NCBI RefSeq assembly: GCF_005503535.1
Contig: NZ_SCNN01000009.1
Location: 62,001-126,000 of the forward strand
Source of the DNA: Mesorhizobium comanense
GTDB lineage: Bacteria > Pseudomonadota > Alphaproteobacteria > Rhizobiales > Rhizobiaceae
DNA length: 64,000 nucleotides
Reading direction: 5' to 3'
Positions 33,166 through 42,102 of the stretch are shown in pieces. A program made the position numbers and the translations under genes. Below the pieces are notes generated by a model. It did not search any database. It saw only the letters and a program-made list of their open reading frames with translations, and was not told the origin of the DNA. Position 1 is the stretch's first letter. Each line of letters begins with the position of its first letter.

Positions 33166-34668
33166 ATGGAAAAGCGAATCTATCCCCAAGCCATCGAATC
33201 TGTCGTCATGCCCGAGCCTTTTGGCCGGCAAAGCTTCGACAACGCCGAAAAAGCAGTCGCGGCACTTCAGGTGCTCTACGACCGCAACACCAAGTTCCTG
33301 CGCGATTCCTTCAATGCCCTTGCCGCCGGTGGGGACAGCAGCAAGCGCTACCGGGCCTTCTACCCCGAGATCGGCGTCACCACGAGCTCGTTCACCCAGG
33401 TCGACTCGCGCCAAGCCTACGGCCATATGCCGACACCGGGCCATTTCGCCACCACGGTCACGCAGCCGCGGCTGTTCGAGAGCTACCTTGTCGAGCAGCT
33501 TCGGCTGATCATGCGCAATCACGGCGTGCCGGTGACGGTCTCGGAATCGACCACCCCCATCCCGCTGCATTTCGCCTTCCTCGAAGGCGCCTATGTCGAC
33601 AGCGCGGCCGCCGAGCGCATCAAGCGGCCGATCCGCGACCTGTTCGACGTGCCGGACCTCGATGGCACCGACGACCAGATCGCCAACGGCACATTCGAGG
33701 TCGCGTTCGGCGAGCCACGGCCGCTGGCGCCGTTCACCGCGCAGCGCATCGACTATTCGCTGCATCGCATGACGCATTACACCGCGACCAGCCCGCAGCA
33801 TTTCCAGAACTTCGTGCTGTTCACCAACTACCAGTTCTACATCGACGAATTCGTCGCCCGCGCGCGCGACCTGATGGAGAGCGGCGGCGGCGGATATGTT
33901 GAATTCGTCGAGCCAGGCAATGTCGTGACACGTGCCGGCGCCGGAGCGCCAAGCGAGGGCACGCCGCCGGCGCGCCTGCCGCAAATGCCCGCCTACCATC
34001 TGAAGAAGCCGAACCATGGCGGCATCACCATGGTCAATATCGGCGTCGGCCCGTCCAACGCCAAGACGATCACCGACCATATCGCGGTGCTGAGGCCGCA
34101 TGCGTGGGTCATGCTTGGCCATTGCGCCGGGCTGCGCAACACCCAGGCGCTGGGCGACTATGTGCTGGCACACGCCTATGTGCGCGAGGACCATGTGCTG
34201 GACGACGACCTGCCGGTCTGGGTACCGATCCCGCCGCTCGCCGAAATCCAGGTCGCGCTGCAGGAGGCTGTCGCCGAGGTCACCGGCCTGTCCGGCTATG
34301 ATCTCAAGCGCATCATGCGCACCGGCACGGTCGCCACCATCGACAACCGCAACTGGGAACTGCGCGACCAGCGCGGGCCGGTGCAACGCCTTTCGCAGTC
34401 GCGCGCCATCGCGCTCGACATGGAATCGGCGACGATCGCGGCCAACGGCTTCCGCTTCCGTGTCCCTTACGGCACGCTGCTTTGCGTTTCCGACAAGCCG
34501 CTGCATGGCGAATTGAAACTGCCCGGCATGGCGACCGAGTTCTACAAGCGCCAGGTGGCGCAGCACCTGACCATAGGCATCAGGGCGATGGAGAAGCTGG
34601 CCGAAATGCCGATGGAGCGGCTGCATTCGCGCAAGCTCAGAAGCTTTTCGGAGACGGCGTTCCAATAA
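33166..34668 (+). CDS. amn: AMP nucleosidase
   Basis: The 500-residue enzyme hydrolyses AMP to adenine and ribose 5-phosphate, regulating adenylate pools. An N-terminal AMP-nucleosidase-specific domain (FDNAEKAVAALQVLYDRNTKFLRD, RYRAFYPEIGVTTSS) precedes a C-terminal phosphorylase-like domain with ITMVNIGVGPSNAKTITDHIAVLRPHAWVMLGHCAGL, YVREDHVLDDDLP and ALDMESATIAANGFRFRVPYGTLLCVSDKPLHG. Length matches bacterial Amn. It stands alone after the two tiny genes. Confidence 0.95.
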   Translation: MEKRIYPQAIESVVMPEPFGRQSFDNAEKAVAALQVLYDRNTKFLRDSFNALAAGGDSSKRYRAFYPEIGVTTSSFTQVDSRQAYGHMPTPGHFATTVTQPRLFESYLVEQLRLIMRNHGVPVTVSESTTPIPLHFAFLEGAYVDSAAAERIKRPIRDLFDVPDLDGTDDQIANGTFEVAFGEPRPLAPFTAQRIDYSLHRMTHYTATSPQHFQNFVLFTNYQFYIDEFVARARDLMESGGGGYVEFVEPGNVVTRAGAGAPSEGTPPARLPQMPAYHLKKPNHGGITMVNIGVGPSNAKTITDHIAVLRPHAWVMLGHCAGLRNTQALGDYVLAHAYVREDHVLDDDLPVWVPIPPLAEIQVALQEAVAEVTGLSGYDLKRIMRTGTVATIDNRNWELRDQRGPVQRLSQSRAIALDMESATIAANGFRFRVPYGTLLCVSDKPLHGELKLPGMATEFYKRQVAQHLTIGIRAMEKLAEMPMERLHSRKLRSFSETAFQ

Positions 34669-34776
34669 GCCGCCTCGGCGCTGGAGCGAGGCAATTGGTC
34701 GTCTTGTTCAGGCCGCAATTTGCCCGCTAAGCAGGCCGAACGGATCGGCAGGCGGCATTGGGCAGACACGACCTCG

Positions 34777-35805
34777 ATGGCAACGGGCACGCGCTTGAAC
34801 ATGATGGCTGGGTTGGCATTCCTGGCGATGACGGGATTGTCGGCCGCGCTGCTGGCCGGCTTCTTCGGTACGCTGCATCCGGCTTTCGATTCCTTCTCGC
34901 ATTTCCGCATTCATTTCAGCCTGCTGATGGCACTGCTGGCACTGCCGCTGCTGGCCAGTTCCTATCGGCTTCAGGCAGCAGCGGCGCTGCTGTTTGCCAT
35001 CGCCTGCCTTGCCACCACCGCGAACGCATTGCCCAGGCTGTGGCCGGAGCCGGCTGTCGCCAGGCCCGCCGGCCAGGCCGTCTACAGCCTGCTGCAGATG
35101 AATCTGCGCTTCAACAATCCGACGCCGAAGAAAGTGCTCTCGCTGATCGGCCGCACCAATCCCGACGTGATCACGCTCGATGAAGTGTCGCAGATGTGGG
35201 CGACCGAACTCGACTACATCAAGAGCGCCTATCCCTACCGCATCCTCTGCGACTACCCCAACGGCATGTTCGGGGTCGCTCTGCTGTCGCGGCGGCCGTT
35301 TGCCGCCGGCACGTCACCACGTTGCGAACCGCGCGGCGCCATGGCGACCGCCACCATCGATTTCGGCGGCATCGACGTCGATGTCGCCGCCATCCATTTG
35401 AGTTGGCCGTGGCCGAAGGAGCAATACTGGCAGATCGGCGAACTGGCCGAACCGCTGGCCGCGCTGGGCAAGACGGCGATCATGGCCGGCGACTGCAATG
35501 CCGTGCCGTGGAGCGCGGCGGTGCGGCGTGTCGCCGCTCTCGGCGGCCTGACGATCATGCCTTCGGCCGGTTCGACCTGGATCCACCGGACACTGCCCGA
35601 CATGCTGCGCCGCTATGCGGGCCTGCCGATCGACCAGGTGTTCAGCAAGGGCGGATTGACCATCCTGTCGTCGACCCGGCTGGAGGATACCGGTTCCGAC
35701 CACCTGCCGGTGCTGGTTGAGTTTTCGCTGCACCCGGAGGCGGACAAGCCGGTCGACGAGCATGAAACCGCGACGGTGTCGCTGCCGCTCATGCCGCGAA
35801 GCTGA
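34777..35805 (+). CDS. Membrane-anchored endonuclease/exonuclease/phosphatase (EEP) family protein
   Basis: The product of about 342 residues has two or three N-terminal transmembrane helices (LAFLAMTGLSAALLAGFFG, LLMALLALPLLASSY, AAALLFAIACLATTANAL) and a C-terminal EEP domain with LLQMNLRFNN, NPDVITLDEV, the metal site MAGDCNAVPWS, and the catalytic GSDHLPVLVEF. Such proteins are periplasm-facing phosphodiesterases, possibly acting on phospholipids or nucleic acids. ATG at 34777 is used; no strong ribosome site was found, and ATGs at 34801 or 34804 are possible. Confidence 0.85.
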   Translation: MATGTRLNMMAGLAFLAMTGLSAALLAGFFGTLHPAFDSFSHFRIHFSLLMALLALPLLASSYRLQAAAALLFAIACLATTANALPRLWPEPAVARPAGQAVYSLLQMNLRFNNPTPKKVLSLIGRTNPDVITLDEVSQMWATELDYIKSAYPYRILCDYPNGMFGVALLSRRPFAAGTSPRCEPRGAMATATIDFGGIDVDVAAIHLSWPWPKEQYWQIGELAEPLAALGKTAIMAGDCNAVPWSAAVRRVAALGGLTIMPSAGSTWIHRTLPDMLRRYAGLPIDQVFSKGGLTILSSTRLEDTGSDHLPVLVEFSLHPEADKPVDEHETATVSLPLMPRS

Positions 35806-35827
35806 TCATGCCCCTGAGAGGCGCCAG

Positions 35828-36427
35828 CTAGGACTTCGCCAGCGCGTCGACCAGGTATTCGACATGGCCGCCTTCCCTGTGCTCACGGGCGTCGAAAGCG
35901 TTCTGCTTCGCCTCGTACTCATCAAAGACAGCGTCTATGCGCCTGCGTGCCTCGCGACGCGTCTGGGAACATTGCGGGTCATTGGGAACCGTCAACCCGG
36001 TGAGCGCCTTCTCGGTCGCCGTCATCATCTGCCTGGCGATCTCGCCATGTGTTTCCTCGTGCTTGCGCACGCCTTCAAAAAACCGCGCCCAGCGGCGATC
36101 GAGGGGCGCAGGCAGGACGGAGGTGACACGCGGGTAGGTGAAACTCAGATTGAGCGTGCCATTCGCCTTCGCGATACGGCAAGCACCCTTGGACTTGGCG
36201 AAGTCGAAATCCCAATCCTTGGTATAGCTGGTCTGGGCGATGGCCCGGGCCATGAAACTGTGCCTGGGGCCATTGCGATCCATGGATCGGATAAGCGCCT
36301 CGCCGGTGGCGCCGGCAACATCATATGTCTGCGTCTTGACCAGAACCTTGACGTCAGCCTGCGCGGCAGAGACGAAACCTGACAATGCGCCGATAGCCGT
36401 CAGAACTGAAAGCGCCGTCAAACGCAT
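35828..36427 (-). CDS. Secreted DUF922 family protein, putative zinc protease
   Basis: The 199-residue protein has a signal peptide (LSVLTAIGALSGFVSAAQA) and a DUF922 domain with YTKDWDFDFAKSKGACRIA, LPAPLDRRWARFFEGVRKHEETHGEIARQM and a helical tail with CSQTRREARRRIDAVFDEYEAKQNAFDA. HEETH is an HExxH zinc motif, so a periplasmic metalloprotease is plausible but unproven. The ATG at 36427 is at correct distance from GGGAAGGG. It lies just downstream of ETF-ubiquinone oxidoreductase on the same strand. Confidence 0.88.
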   Translation of the reverse strand: MRLTALSVLTAIGALSGFVSAAQADVKVLVKTQTYDVAGATGEALIRSMDRNGPRHSFMARAIAQTSYTKDWDFDFAKSKGACRIAKANGTLNLSFTYPRVTSVLPAPLDRRWARFFEGVRKHEETHGEIARQMMTATEKALTGLTVPNDPQCSQTRREARRRIDAVFDEYEAKQNAFDAREHREGGHVEYLVDALAKS

Positions 36428-36483
36428 ATCCATTCCCTTCCCGGCGTCGAAGGACCAACGGCCGCGTGCCGCCGGCCCTGACC

Positions 36484-38163
36484 TCACATGTTCTGGTAGA
36501 CCGGCCCCTCGCCGCCCTGCGGCGGCACCCAATTGATGTTCTGGTTCGGATCCTTGATGTCGCAAGTCTTGCAGTGGACGCAGTTCTGCGCGTTGATGAC
36601 GAAGCGCACATCCTTCGCCGCCGGATCGGCGGCGGCGTTGCCGTCCTTGTCGACCCACTCATAGACGCCTGCCGGGCAGTAACGCGTCGAGGGCCCGGCG
36701 AAGACATCGTGTTCGGAACGCTGCTGCAGCGCCAGGTCGCCGACGACGAGGTGCACCGGCTCGTTTTCCTCATGGTTGGTGTTGGACAGGAACACCGAGG
36801 ACAGCCGGTCGAAAGTCAGCACGCCATCCGGCTTCGGATAGGTTATCTTCTTGTGCTGGGCGGCTGGCTCGAGCGCGGCGTAGTCAGCCTTGCCGTGCTT
36901 GAGCGTGCCGAAGGGGGAGAAGCCGAACAGCGTGTTCAGCCACATGTCGAGCCCGCCGAGCCCGATGCCGACAACCGTGCCGAAGCGCGACCACAGCGGC
37001 TTGACGTTGCGAACCTTCTTCAAGTCCTTGCCGATGTCGGTCGAGCGCCAGGCTTCCTCGTAGGAGGCGAGTTCGTCATTGGCGCGGCCGGCGGCGATCG
37101 CTTCACTGACATGTTCGGCCGCCAGCATTCCAGACAGGACGGCATTGTGGGAGCCCTTGATGCGCGGCACGTTGACGAAGCCTGCCGAGCAGCCCATCAG
37201 CACGCCGCCCGGGAACGACAGTTTCGGCACCGACTGCCAGCCGCCCTCGGTGATGGCACGGGCACCATAGCCGATGCGCTTGGCGCCTTCGAACGTGCCC
37301 GATATCGCCGGATGGGTCTTGAAGCGCTGGAATTCCTCGAAGGGCGACAGATACGGGTTCTTGTAGTTCAGGTGGAGGACGAAGCCGACCGCGACCTGGT
37401 TGTCCTCCAGATGATAGAGGAAGGAGCCGCCACCGGTCTTGAGGTCGAGCGGCCAGCCGAAGCTGTGCTGGACGAGGCCCGGCTTGTGGTTTTCCGGTTT
37501 GACCTGCCAGAGTTCCTTGAGGCCGATGCCGTATTTGCCGGGCTCGCGGCCATCGGAAAGCTTGTACCTGGCGATCAACTGCTTGGCGAGCGACCCGCGC
37601 GCGCCCTCGCCGATCAGCACATATTTGCCCATCAGCGCCATGCCGGGAGCATAGGCCGGGCCATGCGTGCCGTCCTTCTCGACGCCCATGTCGCCGGTAA
37701 TCACGCCGGTAACGGCGCCGGCATCATTGTAGACGAGGCTTACCGCGGCAAAGCCCGGATAAATCTCGACGCCGAGCGCCTCGGCCTTGGTCGCCAGCCA
37801 GCGGCAGACATTGCCGAGCGAGACGATGTAGTTGCCGTGATTGTTCATCAGCGGCGGCATCATGAAATTGGGCAAGCGCACCGAGCCGGCGGGGCCAAGC
37901 ACCAGGAAATGGTCCGCGGTGACCGGCGTCTTGAAGGGATGACCATCTTCTTCGCGCCAGCCCGGCAACAGCCGGTCGATGCCGACCGGATCGACGACGG
38001 CGCCCGAAAGAATATGAGCGCCGACCTCACCACCCTTTTCCAGCACGACGACGGAAAGCTCGGGATTGACCTGCTTGAGGCGGATGGCGGCGGCGAGGCC
38101 GGCCGGACCGGCGCCGACGATGACCACGTCGAATTCCATGCTTTCGCGTTCGATATCGCTCAT
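36484..38163 (-). CDS. Electron transfer flavoprotein-ubiquinone oxidoreductase
   Basis: The 559-residue flavoprotein passes electrons from reduced ETF to ubiquinone in the inner membrane, linking acyl-CoA dehydrogenases such as Ivd to respiration. It has an N-terminal FAD site VIVGAGPAGLAAAIRL, the middle ubiquinone-binding region around MKYGIGLKELWQV and SFGWPLDLKTGGGSFLYHL-like segments, and a C-terminal 4Fe-4S domain with NAQNCVHCKTCDIKDP. GGAGGGG immediately precedes the ATG at 38163. Length matches the mitochondrial and bacterial enzyme. Confidence 0.95.
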   Translation of the reverse strand: MSDIERESMEFDVVIVGAGPAGLAAAIRLKQVNPELSVVVLEKGGEVGAHILSGAVVDPVGIDRLLPGWREEDGHPFKTPVTADHFLVLGPAGSVRLPNFMMPPLMNNHGNYIVSLGNVCRWLATKAEALGVEIYPGFAAVSLVYNDAGAVTGVITGDMGVEKDGTHGPAYAPGMALMGKYVLIGEGARGSLAKQLIARYKLSDGREPGKYGIGLKELWQVKPENHKPGLVQHSFGWPLDLKTGGGSFLYHLEDNQVAVGFVLHLNYKNPYLSPFEEFQRFKTHPAISGTFEGAKRIGYGARAITEGGWQSVPKLSFPGGVLMGCSAGFVNVPRIKGSHNAVLSGMLAAEHVSEAIAAGRANDELASYEEAWRSTDIGKDLKKVRNVKPLWSRFGTVVGIGLGGLDMWLNTLFGFSPFGTLKHGKADYAALEPAAQHKKITYPKPDGVLTFDRLSSVFLSNTNHEENEPVHLVVGDLALQQRSEHDVFAGPSTRYCPAGVYEWVDKDGNAAADPAAKDVRFVINAQNCVHCKTCDIKDPNQNINWVPPQGGEGPVYQNM

Positions 38164-38383
38164 CAACCCCTCCGCACTGGCTTGCCGCTGTTGCGTATCT
38201 TGCTGGCTCCTGCGCTGCATAGCGCATCAATTGGCGACAGGAAACCGGCGCATACGTGACAATGCGGATTTGGCCAAAAAGTCGCGCATCCGGTGGCACG
38301 ACAGGTGTTCGCGCACGCCGGCACCCGCCGCGCTCGCGATTTTTAATTGTTCGGCGGCTTGCTTATCGGCCATACTTGTCGCC

Positions 38384-39028
38384 ATGCGCATTCCTGGGCC
38401 AGCCGGCTTTCCTTCGACGCGCTTTCTTTTCCCGCCCGGCCGGGCCTGCCGGGCGATTGTTTTGGCCTTGCTGGCGTTAGCACCGGGTTATGCCGCCGCG
38501 GACGAGGTAAAAGTCTGGGCGACAGGCGCGTATTCCTTCTCCGACGAACTCGGCGGCTTCCGCATCACCGGAGCCTCCGGCATCGGAACCAGGGACGACC
38601 CGCTGGTCATCACCGAAGAGCTGAATTCGGCGACACCGGTGACGCTGACCATCCGAACGACGAAGCCGATCCAGACGTTCGGCAAGGCCGGCGAGTTCGC
38701 CAACGGCATCATGTACATGCGCCTCAACGTGCTCAACAACAGCGGCCAGGCCTGGATCGAATTCCAGTTCGAGCTTCAGGAAATACTGAACCAGCCCAGC
38801 GTCTTCGGGGACGGACTTTCGTTCGACCAGCGCAACAAGACGCCCGAGAACATCTGGTCGAGCAACTTCGCCGACTTCGACCGGGATTTCGAACCCTATG
38901 ACCGGCTGCTGTTCAGGAACGGCAAGGTCGACCCACTGAAGACCGCCAGCTTCGAATTCCTGATGACGGACTACACGCCTCGATGGACGTTTTATGTGGT
39001 GCAGGATCCCCGCATTCCGACGGGATAG
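38384..39028 (+). CDS. Secreted conserved hypothetical protein
   Basis: The 214-residue product has an N-terminal signal (RAIVLALLALAPGYAAA). The mature part, DEVKVWATGAYSFSDELGGFRITGASG, continues with beta-rich sequence including TIRTTKPIQTFG and ends in MTDYTPRWTFYVVQDPRIPTG. I do not recognise a named family. It lies between divergent ETF-QO and the glycosylase gene on the plus strand. The upstream in-frame extension overlaps the ETF-QO coding region and was discarded. Confidence 0.75.
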   Translation: MRIPGPAGFPSTRFLFPPGRACRAIVLALLALAPGYAAADEVKVWATGAYSFSDELGGFRITGASGIGTRDDPLVITEELNSATPVTLTIRTTKPIQTFGKAGEFANGIMYMRLNVLNNSGQAWIEFQFELQEILNQPSVFGDGLSFDQRNKTPENIWSSNFADFDRDFEPYDRLLFRNGKVDPLKTASFEFLMTDYTPRWTFYVVQDPRIPTG

Positions 39029-39136
39029 GATGCATCGCTCGCGGCAGGCTCGGGAAATGCTCTGACGGCGCGTTGGATCGTCGCCTTCGACATTCAAAAA
39101 CTTGCAAATCCTGATCGCGCGGATGATGGTGGCGGC

Positions 39137-40048
39137 ATGATTGCCGCCCCCAGCACCCCAGCCGAAATCGCCGAACTGCTCGCCTTCTATGCCAGCACTG
39201 GCGTCGACGATGCGCTGGAAGACGCCCCCGTCAACCGCTTCGCGGAGGCTTCCCGGCCGAAACAAACCGAGCGCGCCCCCGCGGCGGCCACGCCTGTCCG
39301 CGAAAGCCGACCCCAGGAAATCCCGTCCCCGCGCTCCGATCAGGACGGTGCGCCCGAGCGGCAAGCGCCATCGCCCCGCCTGGACGCAAGCAACATACCC
39401 GATGCGCCGGCGCGCGCCATGTCCGCCACCGTGCCTGACGAGGCGCAGGCAGCCCTCGCCCGGCAGATGGCGGCGAGCGCTTCCACGCTCGAGGAACTGC
39501 GCCGGCACATGGAGGCCTTCGACGGCTGCAACCTCAAGGCCACCGCCAAGCACCTGGTGTTCGCGGACGGCAATCCGGAGTCGGCACTCATGCTGGTCGG
39601 CGAAGCCCCCGGCCGCGACGAGGATATAGAGGGCCTGCCCTTCGTCGGCCGCTCCGGCCGGCTGCTCGACCGCATGCTGGCGGCGATCGGGCTCGACCGC
39701 ACTTCGGTCTACATCGCCAATGTCATCCCGTGGCGCCCGCCTGGCAACCGCACGCCGACGCCGCACGAAACCGAGATCTGCCGGCCGTTCATCGAGCGGC
39801 AGATCGAACTGGTCAACCCCAAGGTGCTGGTCAATCTCGGCGGTCCGTCAGCCAAGACCCTGCTCAACACGTCGGAAGGCATATTGCGGCTGCGCGGCAA
39901 CTGGCGCGCCCACACCACAGCGTCCGGCATTGCCATACCGGCCATGCCGACGCTGCATCCGGCGTATCTCCTGCGGACACCGGCGCACAAGAAGCTGGCG
40001 TGGCGGGATTTCCTCGAGGTGAAGGCAAAGCTGCGGGCGATCGGCTGA
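39137..40048 (+). CDS. Uracil-DNA glycosylase, family-4-like, without iron-sulfur cysteines
   Basis: The 303-residue protein has a 100-residue, proline-rich low-complexity N-terminus followed by a glycosylase fold. Motif I is LVGEAPGRDEDIEGLPFVG, then IANVIPWRPPGNRTPTPHE, and motif II is TLHPAYLLR. It should excise uracil from DNA. Family 4 enzymes hold a 4Fe-4S cluster with four cysteines. Only two cysteines exist here (FDGCNLK and EICRPF), and tryptophan replaces the usual Cys before RPP. It therefore probably belongs to the cluster-less alphaproteobacterial branch. Confidence 0.9.
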   Translation: MIAAPSTPAEIAELLAFYASTGVDDALEDAPVNRFAEASRPKQTERAPAAATPVRESRPQEIPSPRSDQDGAPERQAPSPRLDASNIPDAPARAMSATVPDEAQAALARQMAASASTLEELRRHMEAFDGCNLKATAKHLVFADGNPESALMLVGEAPGRDEDIEGLPFVGRSGRLLDRMLAAIGLDRTSVYIANVIPWRPPGNRTPTPHETEICRPFIERQIELVNPKVLVNLGGPSAKTLLNTSEGILRLRGNWRAHTTASGIAIPAMPTLHPAYLLRTPAHKKLAWRDFLEVKAKLRAIG

Positions 40049-40101
40049 CCATAACCTCGCAGGTAATTGAAATGCATGCGGTGCCGGCCTAGTCATTTCC
40101 C

Positions 40102-40914
40102 ATGACAACAGCACAAACCTCCGCCGGCAGCCTCATTCGCGAATGGCGCACACGCCGCCGCATGAGCCAGCTCGATCTCGCCATGGAAGCCGAGATTTCA
40201 CAGCGCCATCTCTCCTTCGTCGAAAGCGGGCGGGCCGCGCCCTCGCGCGACATGGTGCTGCGTCTGGCCGAGCAACTGGCCATCCCGCTCCGGCAACGCA
40301 ATCAGTTGCTGCTGGCCGCTGGCTTCGCGCCCAATTTCAGCGAAAGGCCGCTTACCGACCAGACGCTGGCGCCGGCGATAGCGGCGGTGGAGATCGTGCT
40401 CAAGGGACATGAGCCCTTCCCGGCACTCGCCGTCGACAGGCACTGGAACCTCGTGTCGGCCAATGCCGCCATCGCGCCCTTCCTCGCCGATGTCGGCGAG
40501 GCTTCGCTGCTGACATCGCCGGTCAACGTGCTCCGCCTCAGCCTTCACCCCGGCGGCATCGCGCCGCGCATCGTCAACCTGCAGGAATGGCGCACGCATC
40601 TGCTCGAACGGCTCAAGCATCAGAACGACGCCAGCGGCGACCCCGTGCTGATCGATCTGGAGCGCGAATTGCGCGGCTACCCGTCAGGTTTGAAGACCAA
40701 CAGGCCGACGCGTATCGAGCCTGATGGCATCGTCCACCCCCTGCGGCTCGCTCATGGCGATACGGTGCTTTCCTTCATCAGCACCATAACCGTGTTCGGT
40801 ACGCCGCTCGACGTCACGCTCTCCGAGCTGGCGATCGAGTCCTTCTTCCCGGCGGACGAGCAGACGCGAACGGTTCTGGTGCGGCTGGGTAAGGAGCGGG
40901 CCGAACGATCCTGA
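40102..40914 (+). CDS. XRE family regulator with MmyB-like ligand-binding domain
   Basis: The 270-residue protein has an N-terminal helix-turn-helix, LIREWRTRRRMSQLDLAMEAEISQRHLSFVESGRAAPSRDMV, and a C-terminal MmyB-like PAS-fold domain (AVDRHWNLVSANAAIAPFL, VNVLRLSLHPGGIAPRIVN). This class is thought to bind fatty-acid-like or small hydrophobic ligands. It starts 53 bases after the glycosylase gene and is convergent with the EamA permease, ending two bases before it. The regulated gene is unknown. Confidence 0.9.
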   Translation: MTTAQTSAGSLIREWRTRRRMSQLDLAMEAEISQRHLSFVESGRAAPSRDMVLRLAEQLAIPLRQRNQLLLAAGFAPNFSERPLTDQTLAPAIAAVEIVLKGHEPFPALAVDRHWNLVSANAAIAPFLADVGEASLLTSPVNVLRLSLHPGGIAPRIVNLQEWRTHLLERLKHQNDASGDPVLIDLERELRGYPSGLKTNRPTRIEPDGIVHPLRLAHGDTVLSFISTITVFGTPLDVTLSELAIESFFPADEQTRTVLVRLGKERAERS

Positions 40915-41880
40915 TCATCCCTGCGGCAGGGCCGCCTTGCGCGTGCGCGTGCGCTCCAGGCCGAGCTGGCGCTCACGCCAGATGATGAAGATGCCGGCGG
41001 CCACCACGATCACGCCGCCAATCAGTGTGCTGAGCGACGTCACGTCGCCGAACACGAAATAGCCGACCACGACGCCGAGGATCATCGAGGTGTATTCGAA
41101 CGGCGCCACGACCGAGGCCTCGGCATGGCGATAAGCCGCCGTCATCAGGATCTGGCCGAGCCCGCCACAGAAGCCGGCGATGACGAGAAGCGCGGCCTGT
41201 GCGGCCGTCAGCGATTGCCAGCCGAAGGGCAGCGTCAGCAACGACAGCACGCTCGCCGTCGACGAGAACCACAGAACGATGGTCGCCGTCTTTTCCGTCT
41301 GCACCAGGTTGCGCACGAGCAGCATGGCGACCGCCGAGATCGCCGCGGCAACCAGCGCGGCAATGACGCCCAGAACCTCCTGGTCATCGAGCCCTTCGCC
41401 TGAATTCAGCAGTGTCAGTTCCGGCCAGGAGATGATGAGCACGCCGACCAGGCCGACGGCAACCGCACTCCAGCGATAGACGCGGATCGCCTCGCCGAGG
41501 AAGATCGAGGAAAACACCACCACCAGCAGCGGCTGGGCATAGTTCAGCGTGATCGCCTCGGGCAATGGCAGGCGCGTCAGCGCGAAGAAGCCAAGCCCCA
41601 TGGCCCCGACACCGACAACGCCGCGCGCGATGTGATTGAACGGCCTGCGTGTGGTGAAGGCGGTGGCGAGCTTTCTCTGGAAGGCAAGGAAAGCCATGAT
41701 CGGAAAGATCGCGAAGAACGAGCGGAAAAAGACGATCTGCCCCGCGGGCACGTCACCGGCCGCCTTGATGCAGGTTTGCATGCCGACAAAAACCGCCACG
41801 GAGACGATCTTGAGGGCAATGCCCCGCAGCGTATCGTGGCCGCCGCTGGTTTCTGGTTGCGCCCCCGCTGTCGATGTCAC
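40915..41880 (-). CDS. EamA/DMT superfamily permease (second)
   Basis: The 321-residue inner-membrane protein has about ten helices in two EamA repeats, for example FVGMQTCIKAAGDVPAGQIVFFRSFFAIFP and YAQPLLVVVFSSIFLGEAIRVYRWSAVAVGLVGVLIISWPEL. A basic tail RERQLGLERTRTRKAALPQG ends it. GTG at 41880 is the likely start. It is divergent from pepN with a 222-base spacer. Substrate unknown; similar proteins export amino acids or other metabolites. Confidence 0.87.
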   Translation of the reverse strand: MTSTAGAQPETSGGHDTLRGIALKIVSVAVFVGMQTCIKAAGDVPAGQIVFFRSFFAIFPIMAFLAFQRKLATAFTTRRPFNHIARGVVGVGAMGLGFFALTRLPLPEAITLNYAQPLLVVVFSSIFLGEAIRVYRWSAVAVGLVGVLIISWPELTLLNSGEGLDDQEVLGVIAALVAAAISAVAMLLVRNLVQTEKTATIVLWFSSTASVLSLLTLPFGWQSLTAAQAALLVIAGFCGGLGQILMTAAYRHAEASVVAPFEYTSMILGVVVGYFVFGDVTSLSTLIGGVIVVAAGIFIIWRERQLGLERTRTRKAALPQG

Positions 41881-42102
41881 GCTGTTGATATCACGCTGGC
41901 GATGCGTCCCCGATCGTTGCCCGGATTGCCGGCGGCATTCGGCGTGTCGATACGACTTTTGCCGCGATGCCGCAAAGGAGGCCTGAATAGTCCCTGTCGC
42001 AGTTTTGTCGAGGGCCTGTTTCGTGTAAAGAGCGCGGACTTCGAATTATTTGGACCAGTCAGACCATGTCCGGTCCCAGGAAAAGACAGGAAAAGCCCGG
42101 GA

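Noticed and set aside
33154..34665. Minus-strand frame of 503 codons opposite AMP nucleosidase
   Set aside because: Complete overlap with an unmistakable amn gene; arginine- and histidine-rich composition typical of GC-rich shadow frames.
41632..42102. Extended N-terminus of PepN
   Set aside because: Overlaps the divergent EamA permease gene and has no aminopeptidase similarity.
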